Source: JANNBN01 sp963763885 (GTDB taxonomy: Bacteria > Actinomycetota > Acidimicrobiia > Acidimicrobiales > JANYDT01). Taken from it: 64,000 bases of DNA. The stretch's first letter is position 1, and each line of letters begins with the position of its first letter. The stretch spans positions 1,550,001 through 1,614,000 of the forward strand of contig CAVXQD010000007.1 in the NCBI GenBank assembly GCA_963763885.1. The letters run 5' to 3'. Both the position numbers and the translations under genes were made by a program. The notes under the pieces were generated by a model. It did no database searches. It was not told where the DNA came from and worked only from the letters and a program-made list of their open reading frames with translations. Shown one piece after another: positions 34,105-42,930 of this stretch.

Positions 34105-35025
34105 CTACGCAGGAATCACGTTCTGCGGACGACCCGCAAGCAGTGCCAGCGCGTTCTCGATTGCGTGCTCGTAGAGCCGACGCCGGCCCGCTGTTGTGGA
34201 CGACGCAATGTGCGGTGTGACGATGGCGTTGTCTCTGGTGAGAAGAGGGTGACCCACCGGTAGCGGTTCGGGTTCAGTCACGTCGAGCGCCGCACCAGCA
34301 AGGCGGCCACTGTCAAGCGCCGCAACTAACGCGTCCTGGTCAACGAGGGAACCGCGTGCGCAGTTCACAAGATAGGAACCGTTCGCCATCAGCGACAACG
34401 TTCTTGCATTGACAACGTGCCGCGTTTCCGCACCGCCGGGAGCATGCAAGGTGAGCACATCGGCCAGACGGAACACATCGTCGAGGCTGACCAGTTCGAT
34501 GTCAGCGCTTGGTGACTCGTCCAACATCGGATCATGCGCAACCACGCGCATTCCCAGAGCGTTGCCTACTGCGGCAACGCGTCGAGCAATCCGACCGAGA
34601 CCGAGGACGCCAAGCGTGCGCCCGTTAAGTTCCAACGCAGTTGCAACGGGCGGCGCTCCAAGCCCCTGCTTTGCTCTCCCGTCTTCAATCACGGTGCGTT
34701 TGGTGATTGCCATCATCAACGCAATGGTGTGTTCCGCTGTCGACACTGCTGGCGCCCATGGCGCGTTGCACGTAGCCACGCCGACAGACGCCAAGGACGC
34801 CACGTCGCAATTGTCGTAGCCAACTCCGGTGCGCGAGACAACCTTCAACCGATCGGCTCCGGCTACGGCCGCTGCGTCCCACCTCTGCACTACCCCTGCG
34901 ATCACGGCGTCTGCGAGAACAAGCGCGTCAGCGTCGGGACCGACAACCGTGGCCCTACCGTCGATCAAATCTCGATACGCATCGGGGAAGCGACGATCGA
35001 CGAAGAGAACGGGGAGCGCGGTCAC
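34105..35025 (-). CDS. D-isomer 2-hydroxyacid dehydrogenase, NAD-binding
   Basis: A 306-residue oxidoreductase of the phosphoglycerate dehydrogenase family. Seen: SRTGVGYDNCDVASLAS, nucleotide loop LGVLGLGRIARRVAAVG, catalytic Arg in NCARGSLVDQDALV, Glu in DVTEPEPLPVGHPL and His in TPHIASSTTAG. It lacks the C-terminal ACT domain of SerA, so it is not the usual serine-pathway enzyme. A TACTGT box 6 nt before the GTG start marks a leaderless promoter, making this the first gene before the aldolase. Confidence 0.92.
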   Translation of the reverse strand: MTALPVLFVDRRFPDAYRDLIDGRATVVGPDADALVLADAVIAGVVQRWDAAAVAGADRLKVVSRTGVGYDNCDVASLASVGVATCNAPWAPAVSTAEHTIALMMAITKRTVIEDGRAKQGLGAPPVATALELNGRTLGVLGLGRIARRVAAVGNALGMRVVAHDPMLDESPSADIELVSLDDVFRLADVLTLHAPGGAETRHVVNARTLSLMANGSYLVNCARGSLVDQDALVAALDSGRLAGAALDVTEPEPLPVGHPLLTRDNAIVTPHIASSTTAGRRRLYEHAIENALALLAGRPQNVIPA

Positions 35026-35031
35026 GACCGC

Positions 35032-35037
35032 ACAGTA
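35032..35037 (-). promoter_or_regulatory. -10 box of a leaderless promoter for the hydroxyacid dehydrogenase
   Basis: Minus-strand TACTGT, 6 nt, then GTG at 35025. Confidence 0.5.
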
Positions 35038-35058
35038 CCGACTAATACGGCGCTTTGT

Positions 35059-36102
35059 TTAGTGCGTAGACCGCAAGCGAAGCGATGGGTTGGCAGCAGC
35101 GGAAAGACCGAGGGGTGGATCCACCTCTGAGCGCCACCAGGCCGCTGCCGCAACCATTGCCGCATTGTCGGTGCACATGGACCTTGGCGGCAGAAACACA
35201 CTCATCCCTGTGGTCCGTTGACTGTCGAACGCGGCCCGCAGAGCGGAGTTTGCCGCCACACCCCCGCCGAGGGCAATGCTGCGGGCACCGTGGTCACGTG
35301 CGGCTCGGAGTGTCTTCTCCACCAATACATCCACCACGGATTCCTGAAACGCAGCTGCTACATCGGCGTCGCTCAATTCAGGCCGGGCCTTGATCTGTTT
35401 CACCACAGCAGTCTTCAATCCACTGAAGGAGAAGTCGTAGCCCTCCTTCCACAAACCCCGCGGAAAGCGGACTGCCGCATCGGTCCGCCCAAGACCCGAC
35501 GACGCGAGTCGATCGATCTCCGGCCCGCCGGGATACGGCAGCCCAAGGAATCTCGCCACCTTGTCGTACGCCTCGCCCGCAGCGTCGTCGATGGTGGAGC
35601 CCAGCACTTGGTAGTCCGTGGGGGTTGACATCAGCACAATCAGCGTATGGCCACCCGACACCAGCAGCGTGACCAACGGCAGTTGAACGGCATCGCCGTG
35701 TTCAAGAAACGGCGACAGCAGATGCGCTTCAAGATGGTTCACTCCGAGGAACGGCACACCCCACGCCATGGCAAGCGATTTTGCCGCGCTGACCCCAACA
35801 AGCAGCGAGCCGATGAGGCCGGGTCCAACGGTTGCGGCCACTGCGTCGAGACCTTTCCCCGTGCGGTCCAGGCCTGCCTGCTCAAGCGCTTCAGCGACCA
35901 CCGGGACCATCAGTTGCACATGGGCTCGCCCGGCGATCTCCGGCACCACACCGCCGTACTTTGCGTGCAGATCGATCTGACTAGACACAACCGAGGATCG
36001 CACCACACGCCCATTGACAACAACGGACGCTGCGGTTTCGTCGCATGACGTTTCGATGCCGAGAATGACCGACGGCCGAGCGCCTTGAGTTGGCGAGTTC
36101 AT
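35059..36102 (-). CDS. tsaD: tRNA N6-threonylcarbamoyladenosine transferase subunit TsaD
   Basis: Transfers the threonylcarbamoyl group to A37 of ANN-decoding tRNAs. A 347-residue ASKHA-fold protein with ILGIETSCDETAASVV, the iron-binding HxxxH in GVNHLEAHLLSP, VSGGHTLIVLM, PYPGGPEIDRLA and LGGGVAANSALR. The ATG at 36102 overlaps the rimI stop in ATGA form. Last gene of the coupled run tsaE-tsaB-rimI-tsaD. Confidence 0.97.
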   Translation of the reverse strand: MNSPTQGARPSVILGIETSCDETAASVVVNGRVVRSSVVSSQIDLHAKYGGVVPEIAGRAHVQLMVPVVAEALEQAGLDRTGKGLDAVAATVGPGLIGSLLVGVSAAKSLAMAWGVPFLGVNHLEAHLLSPFLEHGDAVQLPLVTLLVSGGHTLIVLMSTPTDYQVLGSTIDDAAGEAYDKVARFLGLPYPGGPEIDRLASSGLGRTDAAVRFPRGLWKEGYDFSFSGLKTAVVKQIKARPELSDADVAAAFQESVVDVLVEKTLRAARDHGARSIALGGGVAANSALRAAFDSQRTTGMSVFLPPRSMCTDNAAMVAAAAWWRSEVDPPLGLSAAANPSLRLRSTH

Positions 36103-36638
36103 AGTGGGTTTCCAATGGCCTGGGCCGCAAGACCGCTCATACGGTTGCTGTATAGCTCGGAGGCAATGTCGTCCGCCCACATAATGACGGCGTCTTCGCC
36201 GTCGGGGTAGTAACGGGGACGAACACCAGCGGGAGCGAACCCGAACCGGTGATACAGCCGCTGGGCGCCGACGTTGGAAACTCGCACTTCGAGGGTGGCA
36301 GCAGCAGCTCCACGATCGACAGCCACCCGCATGAGATGAACCATCAGTGCACGTGCAATGCCAGATCGTCGGTAGTGGGTGTCCACAGCGATGTTGGTGA
36401 TGTGTGCCTCGCCGACCTGCACCAACACGCCACCAAAGGCCACCAACACATCGCCTTGGAGAGCCACAAGATACGTACGCGTATCAGTTTGAACAAGTTC
36501 CTCGGAGAAGATTCCGTTGGTCCACGGATGAGGGGAAGCCGCGCGTTCAATGGCCAGAACTTCTGGCAGGTGACTGAGCGACATCGGCACGATCAGCACA
36601 GCTGGGCTTACAGAAGCCGGGCGTTTGGATTGGTCCAT
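36099..36638 (-). CDS. rimI: Ribosomal protein alanine acetyltransferase RimI-like
   Basis: A 179-residue GNAT. Seen: RPSLADLPEVLAIERAA-like start (MSLSHLPEVLAIERAASPHPW), NIAVDTHYRRSGIARALM as acetyl-CoA loop, and LEVRVSNVGAQRLYHRFGFAPAGVRPRYY, a signature of RimI. The usual role is N-terminal acetylation of ribosomal S18 and other proteins. Two starts are possible: ATG 36638, 10 bp after tsaB (chosen), or ATG 36668 overlapping tsaB. The position between tsaB and tsaD is typical for bacteria. Confidence 0.93.
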   Translation of the reverse strand: MDQSKRPASVSPAVLIVPMSLSHLPEVLAIERAASPHPWTNGIFSEELVQTDTRTYLVALQGDVLVAFGGVLVQVGEAHITNIAVDTHYRRSGIARALMVHLMRVAVDRGAAAATLEVRVSNVGAQRLYHRFGFAPAGVRPRYYPDGEDAVIMWADDIASELYSNRMSGLAAQAIGNPL

Positions 36639-36648
36639 CGTCTTCAGC

Positions 36649-37341
36649 TCAACGGGGCGCAGGGCCATGGCGGTTATCCCAGGTGATTTCGGCGTCAGGT
36701 GCGCGCAAGTACAACAGTTCGAACGGGTCGAGGAGCGCCTTACTGAATTGAAGTGCAGCTCCAGCGAGAGATGCAACAGCCGAAGCGTCTGGCCGATTCG
36801 AGGAGCCGACCGATCCAAGCGAAGTCAATGCACCGTCTCCGGAATGCACGCCGTCGCCAAGCAACACCGGGTTCACGAGCTGGGCACCGGAGAGCACCTC
36901 AAGCACATGACCTGGCGACCCGACGAACGGCGCCACAAGTTGCTGCAGACCATCGCTTGTTCGACGATATGCAGCCGCGTAAACCTCTTTCCGGCGGGCA
37001 TCGAGTGCAGCGACCACTGTCTCGTTGGTGCGAGCGCCGGCATGCGCGATTGCTTCCAATGACGACACGCCAACCAGGGGGATGTCTAACGAGAAACTCA
37101 GCGCGCGTACGGTTGCCAGACCAACCCGAAGGCCTGTGAACAGCCCTGGGCCTCGGTCGACCGCAAGATGAGTGAGGTCGTGAAGGCTCGATCCACACTG
37201 AGCAAGCAAATGCTGCATCGCCGGAAGCAGTGCTTCAGCATGACGCGAACCTATGGATAGCGCCAGCGACGCAACCACGTGGACCCCATCGTGCAATGCG
37301 ACACTGACGTCTGGTGATGCCGTCTCTACGGCAAGGAGCAT
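36649..37341 (-). CDS. tsaB: tRNA threonylcarbamoyladenosine biosynthesis protein TsaB
   Basis: A 230-residue inactive ASKHA partner that forms the TsaBDE complex. Seen: LLAVETASPDVSVAL, IAVDRGPGLFTGLRVGLATVRAL-type segment (LAVDRGPGLFTGLRVG), VGVSSLEAIAH and VVAALDARRKEVYAAAY. The start overlaps the tsaE stop as TGATG. Confidence 0.95.
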   Translation of the reverse strand: MLLAVETASPDVSVALHDGVHVVASLALSIGSRHAEALLPAMQHLLAQCGSSLHDLTHLAVDRGPGLFTGLRVGLATVRALSFSLDIPLVGVSSLEAIAHAGARTNETVVAALDARRKEVYAAAYRRTSDGLQQLVAPFVGSPGHVLEVLSGAQLVNPVLLGDGVHSGDGALTSLGSVGSSNRPDASAVASLAGAALQFSKALLDPFELLYLRAPDAEITWDNRHGPAPR

Positions 37342-37826
37342 CACGATGCAATCCTGGCCAGGTCGATGTCGGCCCACCGTTGCCCACGACCTTCAACCCG
37401 AATGTCTCGGGCATCGTCGAATTCCTCCACATGCGACAACTCGAGGACGAGAGCATCGGGACCAAGCGCTGAAGCGATTCGCTCCCCCCACTCGATCACC
37501 GCAATGGCACCGGCGTCCAGCAGTTCCAGCAGTCCGATGTCTTCGGCGTCATCGGGTCCGGCCAGGCGATAGGCGTCGAGGTGGAGAACCTGGCCGCCGG
37601 ACGGCAATTCATGGTGGCGCATGATCGTGAACGTTGGCGAGGTGACCTGGTCGGCGCATCCCATCTCCGCGACCAAACCCGACGTGAGTGCTGTCTTCCC
37701 CGCGCCGAGTTCGCCGCTGAGAATGACCACATCGCCGGATCGGAGCAACCGTGCCACAGCGGCGCCGACCGCCGCTGTTTCCGCGCGCGAGTGCGTCCGA
37801 ACAGAGTGAGTTGCGGGCAACGACAT
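37341..37826 (-). CDS. tsaE: tRNA threonylcarbamoyladenosine biosynthesis ATPase TsaE
   Basis: A 161-residue P-loop ATPase of the t6A machinery: Walker A LSGELGAGKTALTSGL, SPTFTIMRHHELPSG, LHLDAYRLAGPDDAEDIGL and IEWGERIASAL, all family signatures. The start is taken at ATG 37826 because upstream in-frame sequence is not conserved and faces a divergent gene. First gene of the tsaE-tsaB-rimI-tsaD run. Confidence 0.95.
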   Translation of the reverse strand: MSLPATHSVRTHSRAETAAVGAAVARLLRSGDVVILSGELGAGKTALTSGLVAEMGCADQVTSPTFTIMRHHELPSGGQVLHLDAYRLAGPDDAEDIGLLELLDAGAIAVIEWGERIASALGPDALVLELSHVEEFDDARDIRVEGRGQRWADIDLARIAS

Positions 37827-37911
37827 GGCCATCCATTCTCGCCGATCAGGAATGCTGGCCAGACCAGCGGGCTGGTTTGCCGTGCATCGTCCAGTAACGT
37901 TGAAACTCGCT

Positions 37912-39057
37912 ATGGCTGCGACGGTTTCAGGGAAAAGCAGCAATGGGCGTTGGTCGCTCGTCCGAATCGCGCTCACGGTTGGCTACCTCGCAGCAACGTT
38001 GGTTTGGACAAACCAAGTCGCCAGGTCACGGAACTACGCCTACAACGGGACGTTGGATTACCTCGGAGCCATTCCGACCGACCGCGAAATCATCGTTTTG
38101 TGGATGGTCGGGCTGTTTGTGATCAACCTGGTTGGCAAGTCAGTGCGCGACTGGTTGCTCACGCTCACCTCGTGGGCGCCGTTTCTTGTCGCGCTGTTCC
38201 TCTACGACTTCGCCCGCAGTGTTGGATTCCGGATTCACGGACGCACGTCGCCGCCCATGATGATCGTGCCGCAGATCCGGGCAGACGAGTTGTTTGGGTT
38301 CGGTCGGTTACCAACGACCATCCTGCAAGAGCGTCTTTACGACCCTGATCACGTTCGTTGGTACGACGTCATTGTCTCCGGTGTGTACACGTCGCACTTC
38401 CTTGTTCCCTATCTCTTTGCCGGGTTCTTGTGGACCAAGGGCAAACGGCTGTGGCGCTGGTACGCAGCCACGTTCGTCGGAGTCAACTTCTTCTCCTGCC
38501 TCATCTTCGCGTTGGTTACCACCGCACCACCGTGGTACGCAGCAAACGCCAAACTCATTCCGCCATTTGAACGCGTCATTGCCGGTCGGGGCTGGTCCAA
38601 GATTGGCCTCAACCTGATGTCACGCATGATCGACAAAGGCCAAGACACAGTCAATCCGTTTGCGGCCATCCCCTCACTGCACAGTGCACAAGCGTTTCTG
38701 ATTGTTGTATGCGTTGCGCCGTTCATCCGCAGGCCCATCCGGCCGTTGCTAATGCTGTACCCACTCACCATGACGTTCGCCCTTGTGTACTCCGGCGAGC
38801 ACTACTTCGTCGACGTACTGGCCGGCTGGCTCATTGTGGTGCTGGCCCTGCTGCTAGGTGGGTGGCTTCGCAAACGGTTCGGTTGGGTGAACCCGTTTGT
38901 GTACCCGTCCCTGGAAACTGGACCTCCGGTCGCAACCTCGCCACGGCCGGATGCCGAATCGACGGACGCAGAAGGCGCAACCCGCAAAGTTGCGCATGAC
39001 GCGGTTGACGCCACTCAGTCAGTGGTCGCCACCAGTTCATCCCCCATCAACTTGTAA
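37912..39057 (+). CDS. PAP2-family membrane phosphatase/lipid phosphotransferase-like protein
   Basis: A 381-residue integral membrane protein with at least six hydrophobic segments. The phosphatase-like motifs AIPSLHSAQAFLI and GEHYFVDVLAGWL correspond to PAP2 motifs two and three, as in inositolphosphoceramide synthase-like (AUR1/PAP2_3) proteins of actinobacteria, some of which build phosphatidylinositol-type lipids. The C-terminal 50 residues are polar and Thr/Ala-rich. Start choice ATG 37912; a longer reading to 37825 crosses the tsaE start. Its end overlaps the convergent hydrolase gene by 11 bp. Confidence 0.8.
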   Translation: MAATVSGKSSNGRWSLVRIALTVGYLAATLVWTNQVARSRNYAYNGTLDYLGAIPTDREIIVLWMVGLFVINLVGKSVRDWLLTLTSWAPFLVALFLYDFARSVGFRIHGRTSPPMMIVPQIRADELFGFGRLPTTILQERLYDPDHVRWYDVIVSGVYTSHFLVPYLFAGFLWTKGKRLWRWYAATFVGVNFFSCLIFALVTTAPPWYAANAKLIPPFERVIAGRGWSKIGLNLMSRMIDKGQDTVNPFAAIPSLHSAQAFLIVVCVAPFIRRPIRPLLMLYPLTMTFALVYSGEHYFVDVLAGWLIVVLALLLGGWLRKRFGWVNPFVYPSLETGPPVATSPRPDAESTDAEGATRKVAHDAVDATQSVVATSSSPINL

Positions 39058-40060
39058 GCGAACGAACCAAAGCGGCAAATTCAGTTTGGCGCTCCAGCAT
39101 CACCATGTGCCCAGGGCCGTCAAGCACTACCAACTTGGCGTGCGGAACAAGCGACGCAATCCGTTTCGCCTGAGCAGGTGGCGTCAGCCGGTCCTTTGTA
39201 CCAACCACAACGGTCACCGGTTGCGTCAGCCCCACGAACGCGTTGGCGGCGTCGTGGCTGAGCAGCGGGACAAATGACGCTGCAGTGGCTTCGGGGTCCA
39301 TGTCACCGACAATGTCACGTGCCTCTTCGACCCAGGTCGGGTCTGGCCGTTCGCCGAACGTGACACGAACCATCGCGTACCCCGCGTCGCCAGGGAGTGT
39401 CCACGACGCTCGACGCGCAAGGGGCCGTTGCGAGAGCAGTCCACGAACTGCGCCACGCAGCGCAGCCGGAACCATCGCCGGGCCAACCTCACCTGCGGCT
39501 GTCGACAGGAACAGAAGCGCTCGCACCCGGGCATCGAGCACCGGCCGGTGGTCTCCGCAGAACCTCATCAGGGCCATACCGCCCATCGAGTGTCCAACGA
39601 TCACGCAATTGCTCAGGTCCAACTGTTCAAGAATGGATGCAAGGTCGCTTGCCAGCAGATCGAGACCAAACCCGTCGTTTCCTGCAACGGACCGACCGTG
39701 TCCCCGCCAGTCCGGCACAACCACGTGATGGTCTCGGCCGAACTCCGTCATCGCCCTGTGCCAGAGACGCCCTGACAGAGTGACGCCGTGTAAGAGCAGC
39801 ACGGTTGGCGCATCTGCTGGGGCTCGACCGTAAGTCATCACATGAATCTGTGCGCCATCGCCCATGCGCAACGTGCGGTGAAGCGTCCCAGCTGGTTCGG
39901 TCGGGAGCGACTTCGCCTCGGTCTTTGACTGCCCCGAGCGCCGGCGATCCGTGACGGCAACCCCCTTTGCCGCACCGAGCGCGGCTGCTGTGGCGGCACC
40001 CAAGACCAGACCAACAATGCTTGGGACTCCAAGGCCGCCGTTGTTGTTTGGCTCGCTCAC
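39047..40060 (-). CDS. Alpha/beta hydrolase
   Basis: A 337-residue hydrolase with an N-terminal hydrophobic segment (about 12-32) that may anchor it. Seen: VLLLHGVTLSGRLWH, VPDWRGHGRSVAGND, nucleophile elbow IVGHSMGGMALMRF, Asp in VVVGTKDRLTPP and His in LDGPGHMVMLE. Substrate unknown; the Arg/Gly-rich cap suggests a lipid ester or peroxidase-like member. Its GTG/ATG start overlaps the end of the TIGR03086 gene by 4 bp, indicating an operon. Confidence 0.87.
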   Translation of the reverse strand: MSEPNNNGGLGVPSIVGLVLGAATAAALGAAKGVAVTDRRRSGQSKTEAKSLPTEPAGTLHRTLRMGDGAQIHVMTYGRAPADAPTVLLLHGVTLSGRLWHRAMTEFGRDHHVVVPDWRGHGRSVAGNDGFGLDLLASDLASILEQLDLSNCVIVGHSMGGMALMRFCGDHRPVLDARVRALLFLSTAAGEVGPAMVPAALRGAVRGLLSQRPLARRASWTLPGDAGYAMVRVTFGERPDPTWVEEARDIVGDMDPEATAASFVPLLSHDAANAFVGLTQPVTVVVGTKDRLTPPAQAKRIASLVPHAKLVVLDGPGHMVMLERQTEFAALVRSLTS

Positions 40061-40245
40061 TCGGGCGCAACCCAGAATGGGTTGCGGCCGGTAAACGCGA
40101 TCAATTTGGTCTGGGTATCTGCGTCTGCAGGAACTGCGACCTTTGGCCCGTAGTGGCCGCTTGATCGAAGCAGGTCATCAATAGGTTCCATCCCAGCCAA
40201 CATGCCGGCCACAACCCCCGGGTTCCAACTGCACGGTCTGCCCAA
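40057..40245 (-). CDS. TIGR03086-family protein, 3' part after frameshift
   Basis: Frame carrying the family's C-terminus, VVAGMLAGMEPIDDLLRSSGHYGP... to RNPFWVAPE. It continues the upstream part when one base is skipped in the run of five C (plus strand 40215-40219): the joined protein reads QLEPG-VVAGMLAG. Only the residues after about 40219 are native. The stop overlaps the downstream hydrolase start. Confidence 0.7.
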   Translation of the reverse strand: MGRPCSWNPGVVAGMLAGMEPIDDLLRSSGHYGPKVAVPADADTQTKLIAFTGRNPFWVAPE

Positions 40246-40690
40246 CGGCGGTTGCCAAGTCCCACGTGTGCACCAAGACGTCTCCTGTCACAAGCATGTC
40301 AATGGCCTGAGTGACAGACATCATCCCGGGTGGACCGGCATCAAACTCCTGGTTTGCAACCGATGGATCGTCAAGGGCAGCTTGAAGCCCGGTGGCGAGA
40401 TGGAGCCAGGCGGCCGAAGGATCGTCGTCAACGGACGGAGCGTCGTCGAACTGGGCTCCACCTTTGCTGACAACGCTTGGCACCCAACCAACAAGGTGCC
40501 GCACAACGTCACGAGCAACCCACCCGTCGCACGGTGCGGGCAACTCCCACTGCTCAGGATTCACCGACGCAACAACCCTGCTAAACGCCCCAGCCACTTG
40601 GCGAAAACGTTGCGAGGGGGTGTCAGTTGCAACGTGCTCTACCGAGTCTTCGGGTGCGGTGTGGTCTGGGGCTGCATCGCTCATGTTCAC
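40178..40690 (-). CDS. TIGR03086-family (mycothiol-dependent maleylpyruvate isomerase-like) protein, 5' part
   Basis: DinB-like four-helix protein of an actinobacterial family related to mycothiol-dependent isomerases. Seen: SVNPEQWELPAPCDGWVARDVVRHLVGW with the first metal His, and DMLVTGDVLVHTWDLATAVGQ with the second. The frame departs after LEPG at a G5 homopolymer (CCCGGGGGTT) and runs to a spurious stop at 40178; the true C-terminus is in the adjacent frame. If intact it would be about 205 residues. It is probably a mycothiol- or metal-dependent transferase; substrate unknown. Confidence 0.8.
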   Translation of the reverse strand: MNMSDAAPDHTAPEDSVEHVATDTPSQRFRQVAGAFSRVVASVNPEQWELPAPCDGWVARDVVRHLVGWVPSVVSKGGAQFDDAPSVDDDPSAAWLHLATGLQAALDDPSVANQEFDAGPPGMMSVTQAIDMLVTGDVLVHTWDLATAVGQTVQLEPGGCGRHVGWDGTY

Positions 40691-41242
40691 TTCTTAGTTC
40701 GCTCCGGGGACCCGAGTCCGAGTGTGCACCGTGATCGCTCCTCGACTCACCCGGCTGACGCAGCCCCAATTTGTGCCGGGATATACGAGGTTGTGCCGGG
40801 ATAAACGTCCGTATTTCCCGGCACAGATGCGTATTGCCCGGCACAAAGTTGCTCCCGCATCGCTCCTCGAAAGTCCCAGACCACCGGTGGATATGTAGTC
40901 GTCCGACATCGGGAACGCCTCGGATCGCCGCCTCGGGGCGTGGCAGGCCTGAGGCGTTCGCACGATGAGCGATTCCGGACACCGTGGATCAGGAGTCTCG
41001 GCCAATGGGCTGCTCAGCTGTGACGATCGACTCTCAGATTGCGCTGAGGTTCGCGGATCCTGGATGTACTCATGCCAACCACGATGGAATGACTTCCGAG
41101 CTACCGGCCAGCAGGGCAAACCCGGACTCCACCGAACTGATGAAGACACCGCCGGTGCGAGCGTGAAAGTGTCGCGCTATGAAGAGAGCAGCTCAGCGGC
41201 GCCCGTGGCCACGGGTTGCTCAACCCGGAGGGAGGGCTTGAC
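40691..41242. other. 552-bp gene-free region between divergent genes
   Basis: Contains the four-site inverted array at 40771-40847 and a GGAGGGAGGG ribosome site at its right end. Short frames between 40960 and 41290 have no ribosome site, family motif or consistent codon use, so I call no gene here. Confidence 0.6.
40771..40847. repeat. Symmetrical array of four 17-bp sites (two direct, two inverted)
   Basis: Two direct copies of TTGTGCCGGGATAnACG at 40771 and 40791, then two inverted copies CGTATTnCCCGGCACA at 40810 and 40830. Spacing is 20 bp within each half and the whole is symmetric about 40808-40809. Copies 1 and 4 pair as an outer stem and copies 2 and 3 as an inner one. It lies about 80 bp upstream of the TIGR03086 gene start. 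Operator cluster, structured RNA or mobile palindromic repeat are all possible. Confidence 0.9.
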
Positions 41243-41773
41243 GTGTTCGATGGAGAATCCCGACGGGCCAAGATCATTCTTGTAGCAGGGCTCCTCACCG
41301 CACTGTTTCTCTGGCTCTTCATGCAAGCTGTCGGCGGACTGATCGGCTCTGATGGCACCGCCGGCCCTGATCTCAGCGGTGACCTCGTGGGAGCAGTGGG
41401 CGCAGCGCGCAATGCCGTGAGCACGACAACTTCACCGAACCGGGGGAACTGCACCACCAGCCGCAGTCCGCTTCCCGACACAACCTGCACCCCAACGCCT
41501 ATGCAGGTCGCCACCGCCACAGGAATTCCTGTGCCGCCGACAGCGCAGAATTTCTCAAGCAGCTACGAGCAATTCCAGGACTGGCATCTGGAAGCTGCAT
41601 TTGTCGTTGCCGACGCAACGCCGTACCTAGGCCTTGCGGACTTTCCAGGCCTTCGTGTGGATGGCGGTCCCATCCAGGCCAAACAGTCCGCCGATGGGTC
41701 GTATCGATCTCTGGAGCTCACTACCCAAGCGGCTGACACCTTTCTTGTGAAAGTAAGCGCCTTTACGACCTGA
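41243..41773 (+). CDS. Membrane-anchored protein of unknown function
   Basis: A 176-residue protein from the GTG at 41243, chosen because GGAGGGAGGG sits 6 nt upstream; an in-frame TTG at 41216 is less likely. One membrane segment (about residues 11-32) is followed by a Ser/Thr/Pro-rich stretch with two cysteines (NCTTS, TTCTP) and a C-terminal extracytoplasmic region. No family recognised. It is convergent with alr and stands alone. Confidence 0.65.
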   Translation: MFDGESRRAKIILVAGLLTALFLWLFMQAVGGLIGSDGTAGPDLSGDLVGAVGAARNAVSTTTSPNRGNCTTSRSPLPDTTCTPTPMQVATATGIPVPPTAQNFSSSYEQFQDWHLEAAFVVADATPYLGLADFPGLRVDGGPIQAKQSADGSYRSLELTTQAADTFLVKVSAFTT

Positions 41774-41787
41774 CTTCCCCGAGCGGC

Positions 41788-42930
41788 TTAGCCGTTGACG
41801 TAGACCCTGGGCAGCCGAGCCGACAGGCCGCAGGTGATCTCGTATGCGATGGTGTCCAACCGCGCAGCAAGCTCCCACGCTGGGATTTCCTCATCGCCCT
41901 GTTGGCCGATCAGAACCACTTCGTCGCCGATGGACACTTGCGAAGCGGGGTCCGTGGCAGGGCCGCAGTCAATGACGATCTGGTCCATGGTGACCCGACC
42001 TCCGATCTTGCGCCGACGACCACCAATCAGCACCTCCCCACCAACCGCTGACCAGCGGCGTGGGATCCCGTCGGCATAGCCAATGGGGATGGTGGCTACC
42101 ACCGATTCGCACGGGTACTCGTAGGCCAGTCCGTAGCTCGCACGCGCCCCTGCAGGAACGGCCTTCACGTGCGACACATGGCTGATCACCTGCACTGCCG
42201 GCTGCAACGAAACGCCGTAAACAGCAGGATCCAAGCTGGCATCTGGCGACTGACCGTAGATGGCGATCCCACATCGCACCATGTTGTAACGGGCCAACGG
42301 ATGTGCGATTGCGCCAGCCGAGTTGGCGGCGTGGACAACGCCAGGATCGACCCCGGCGGCTCGCATGTCAGCCAACGCAGTTTCGAATCGTTGCAACTGT
42401 TCTGCTGTGTATGACAGGGCAGGTGCGTCAGCAACAGCGAGATGAGTGAAGGTCCCAACGTGCAGCACGCTGGGTGCAGCCGCCACCCGTTTGGCTAACG
42501 CGACGGCAACCTCGGGATGACACCCCACGCGCCGCATGCCGGTGTCGATTTTAATATGTACACGTGCTGTCACGCCAGCCACGCCTGCTGCCGCGCTGAG
42601 CCGATCAATTGCGGCCTCGGAATAAACCGTGGTGATGAGATCAAGCGATACGACTGTTGATTCGGACCCAAGCGGTGCTTCGCTCAACAACAGGAGCGGC
42701 GATGTGATCCCTGCATCACGCAACACAACCGCTTCTTCCACCAGCGCAACCGCCAGCATGGTTGCGCCACCGCGAAGCGCGGCGTTGGCAACGTGCACCG
42801 AACCATGGCCGTACCCGTTGGCTTTCACAACGGCACAGAAATGTGGAGTGCCAGAAGCCGTAATCAGTGCACGTACATTTTCCGCAATGACGCCAAGATC
42901 GACGATTGCCGAGGATGGCCGGAATGTCAC
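41788..42930 (-). CDS. alr: Alanine racemase
   Basis: PLP enzyme supplying D-alanine for peptidoglycan, 380 residues. Seen: catalytic Lys36 in AVVKANGYGHG, HIKIDTGMRRVGCHP, and catalytic Tyr266 in GARASYGLAYEYP. Also IPIGYADGIPRRWS and GRVTMDQIVIDCG. The GTG start overlaps the nnr stop as GTGA, so translation is coupled. Confidence 0.97.
   Translation of the reverse strand: MTFRPSSAIVDLGVIAENVRALITASGTPHFCAVVKANGYGHGSVHVANAALRGGATMLAVALVEEAVVLRDAGITSPLLLLSEAPLGSESTVVSLDLITTVYSEAAIDRLSAAAGVAGVTARVHIKIDTGMRRVGCHPEVAVALAKRVAAAPSVLHVGTFTHLAVADAPALSYTAEQLQRFETALADMRAAGVDPGVVHAANSAGAIAHPLARYNMVRCGIAIYGQSPDASLDPAVYGVSLQPAVQVISHVSHVKAVPAGARASYGLAYEYPCESVVATIPIGYADGIPRRWSAVGGEVLIGGRRRKIGGRVTMDQIVIDCGPATDPASQVSIGDEVVLIGQQGDEEIPAWELAARLDTIAYEITCGLSARLPRVYVNG

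Noticed and set aside
40965..41285. Short plus-strand frames in the gene-free region
   Set aside because: No ribosome site, no TAnnnT box at leaderless spacing, no conserved motif, and mutually overlapping frames of equal quality.
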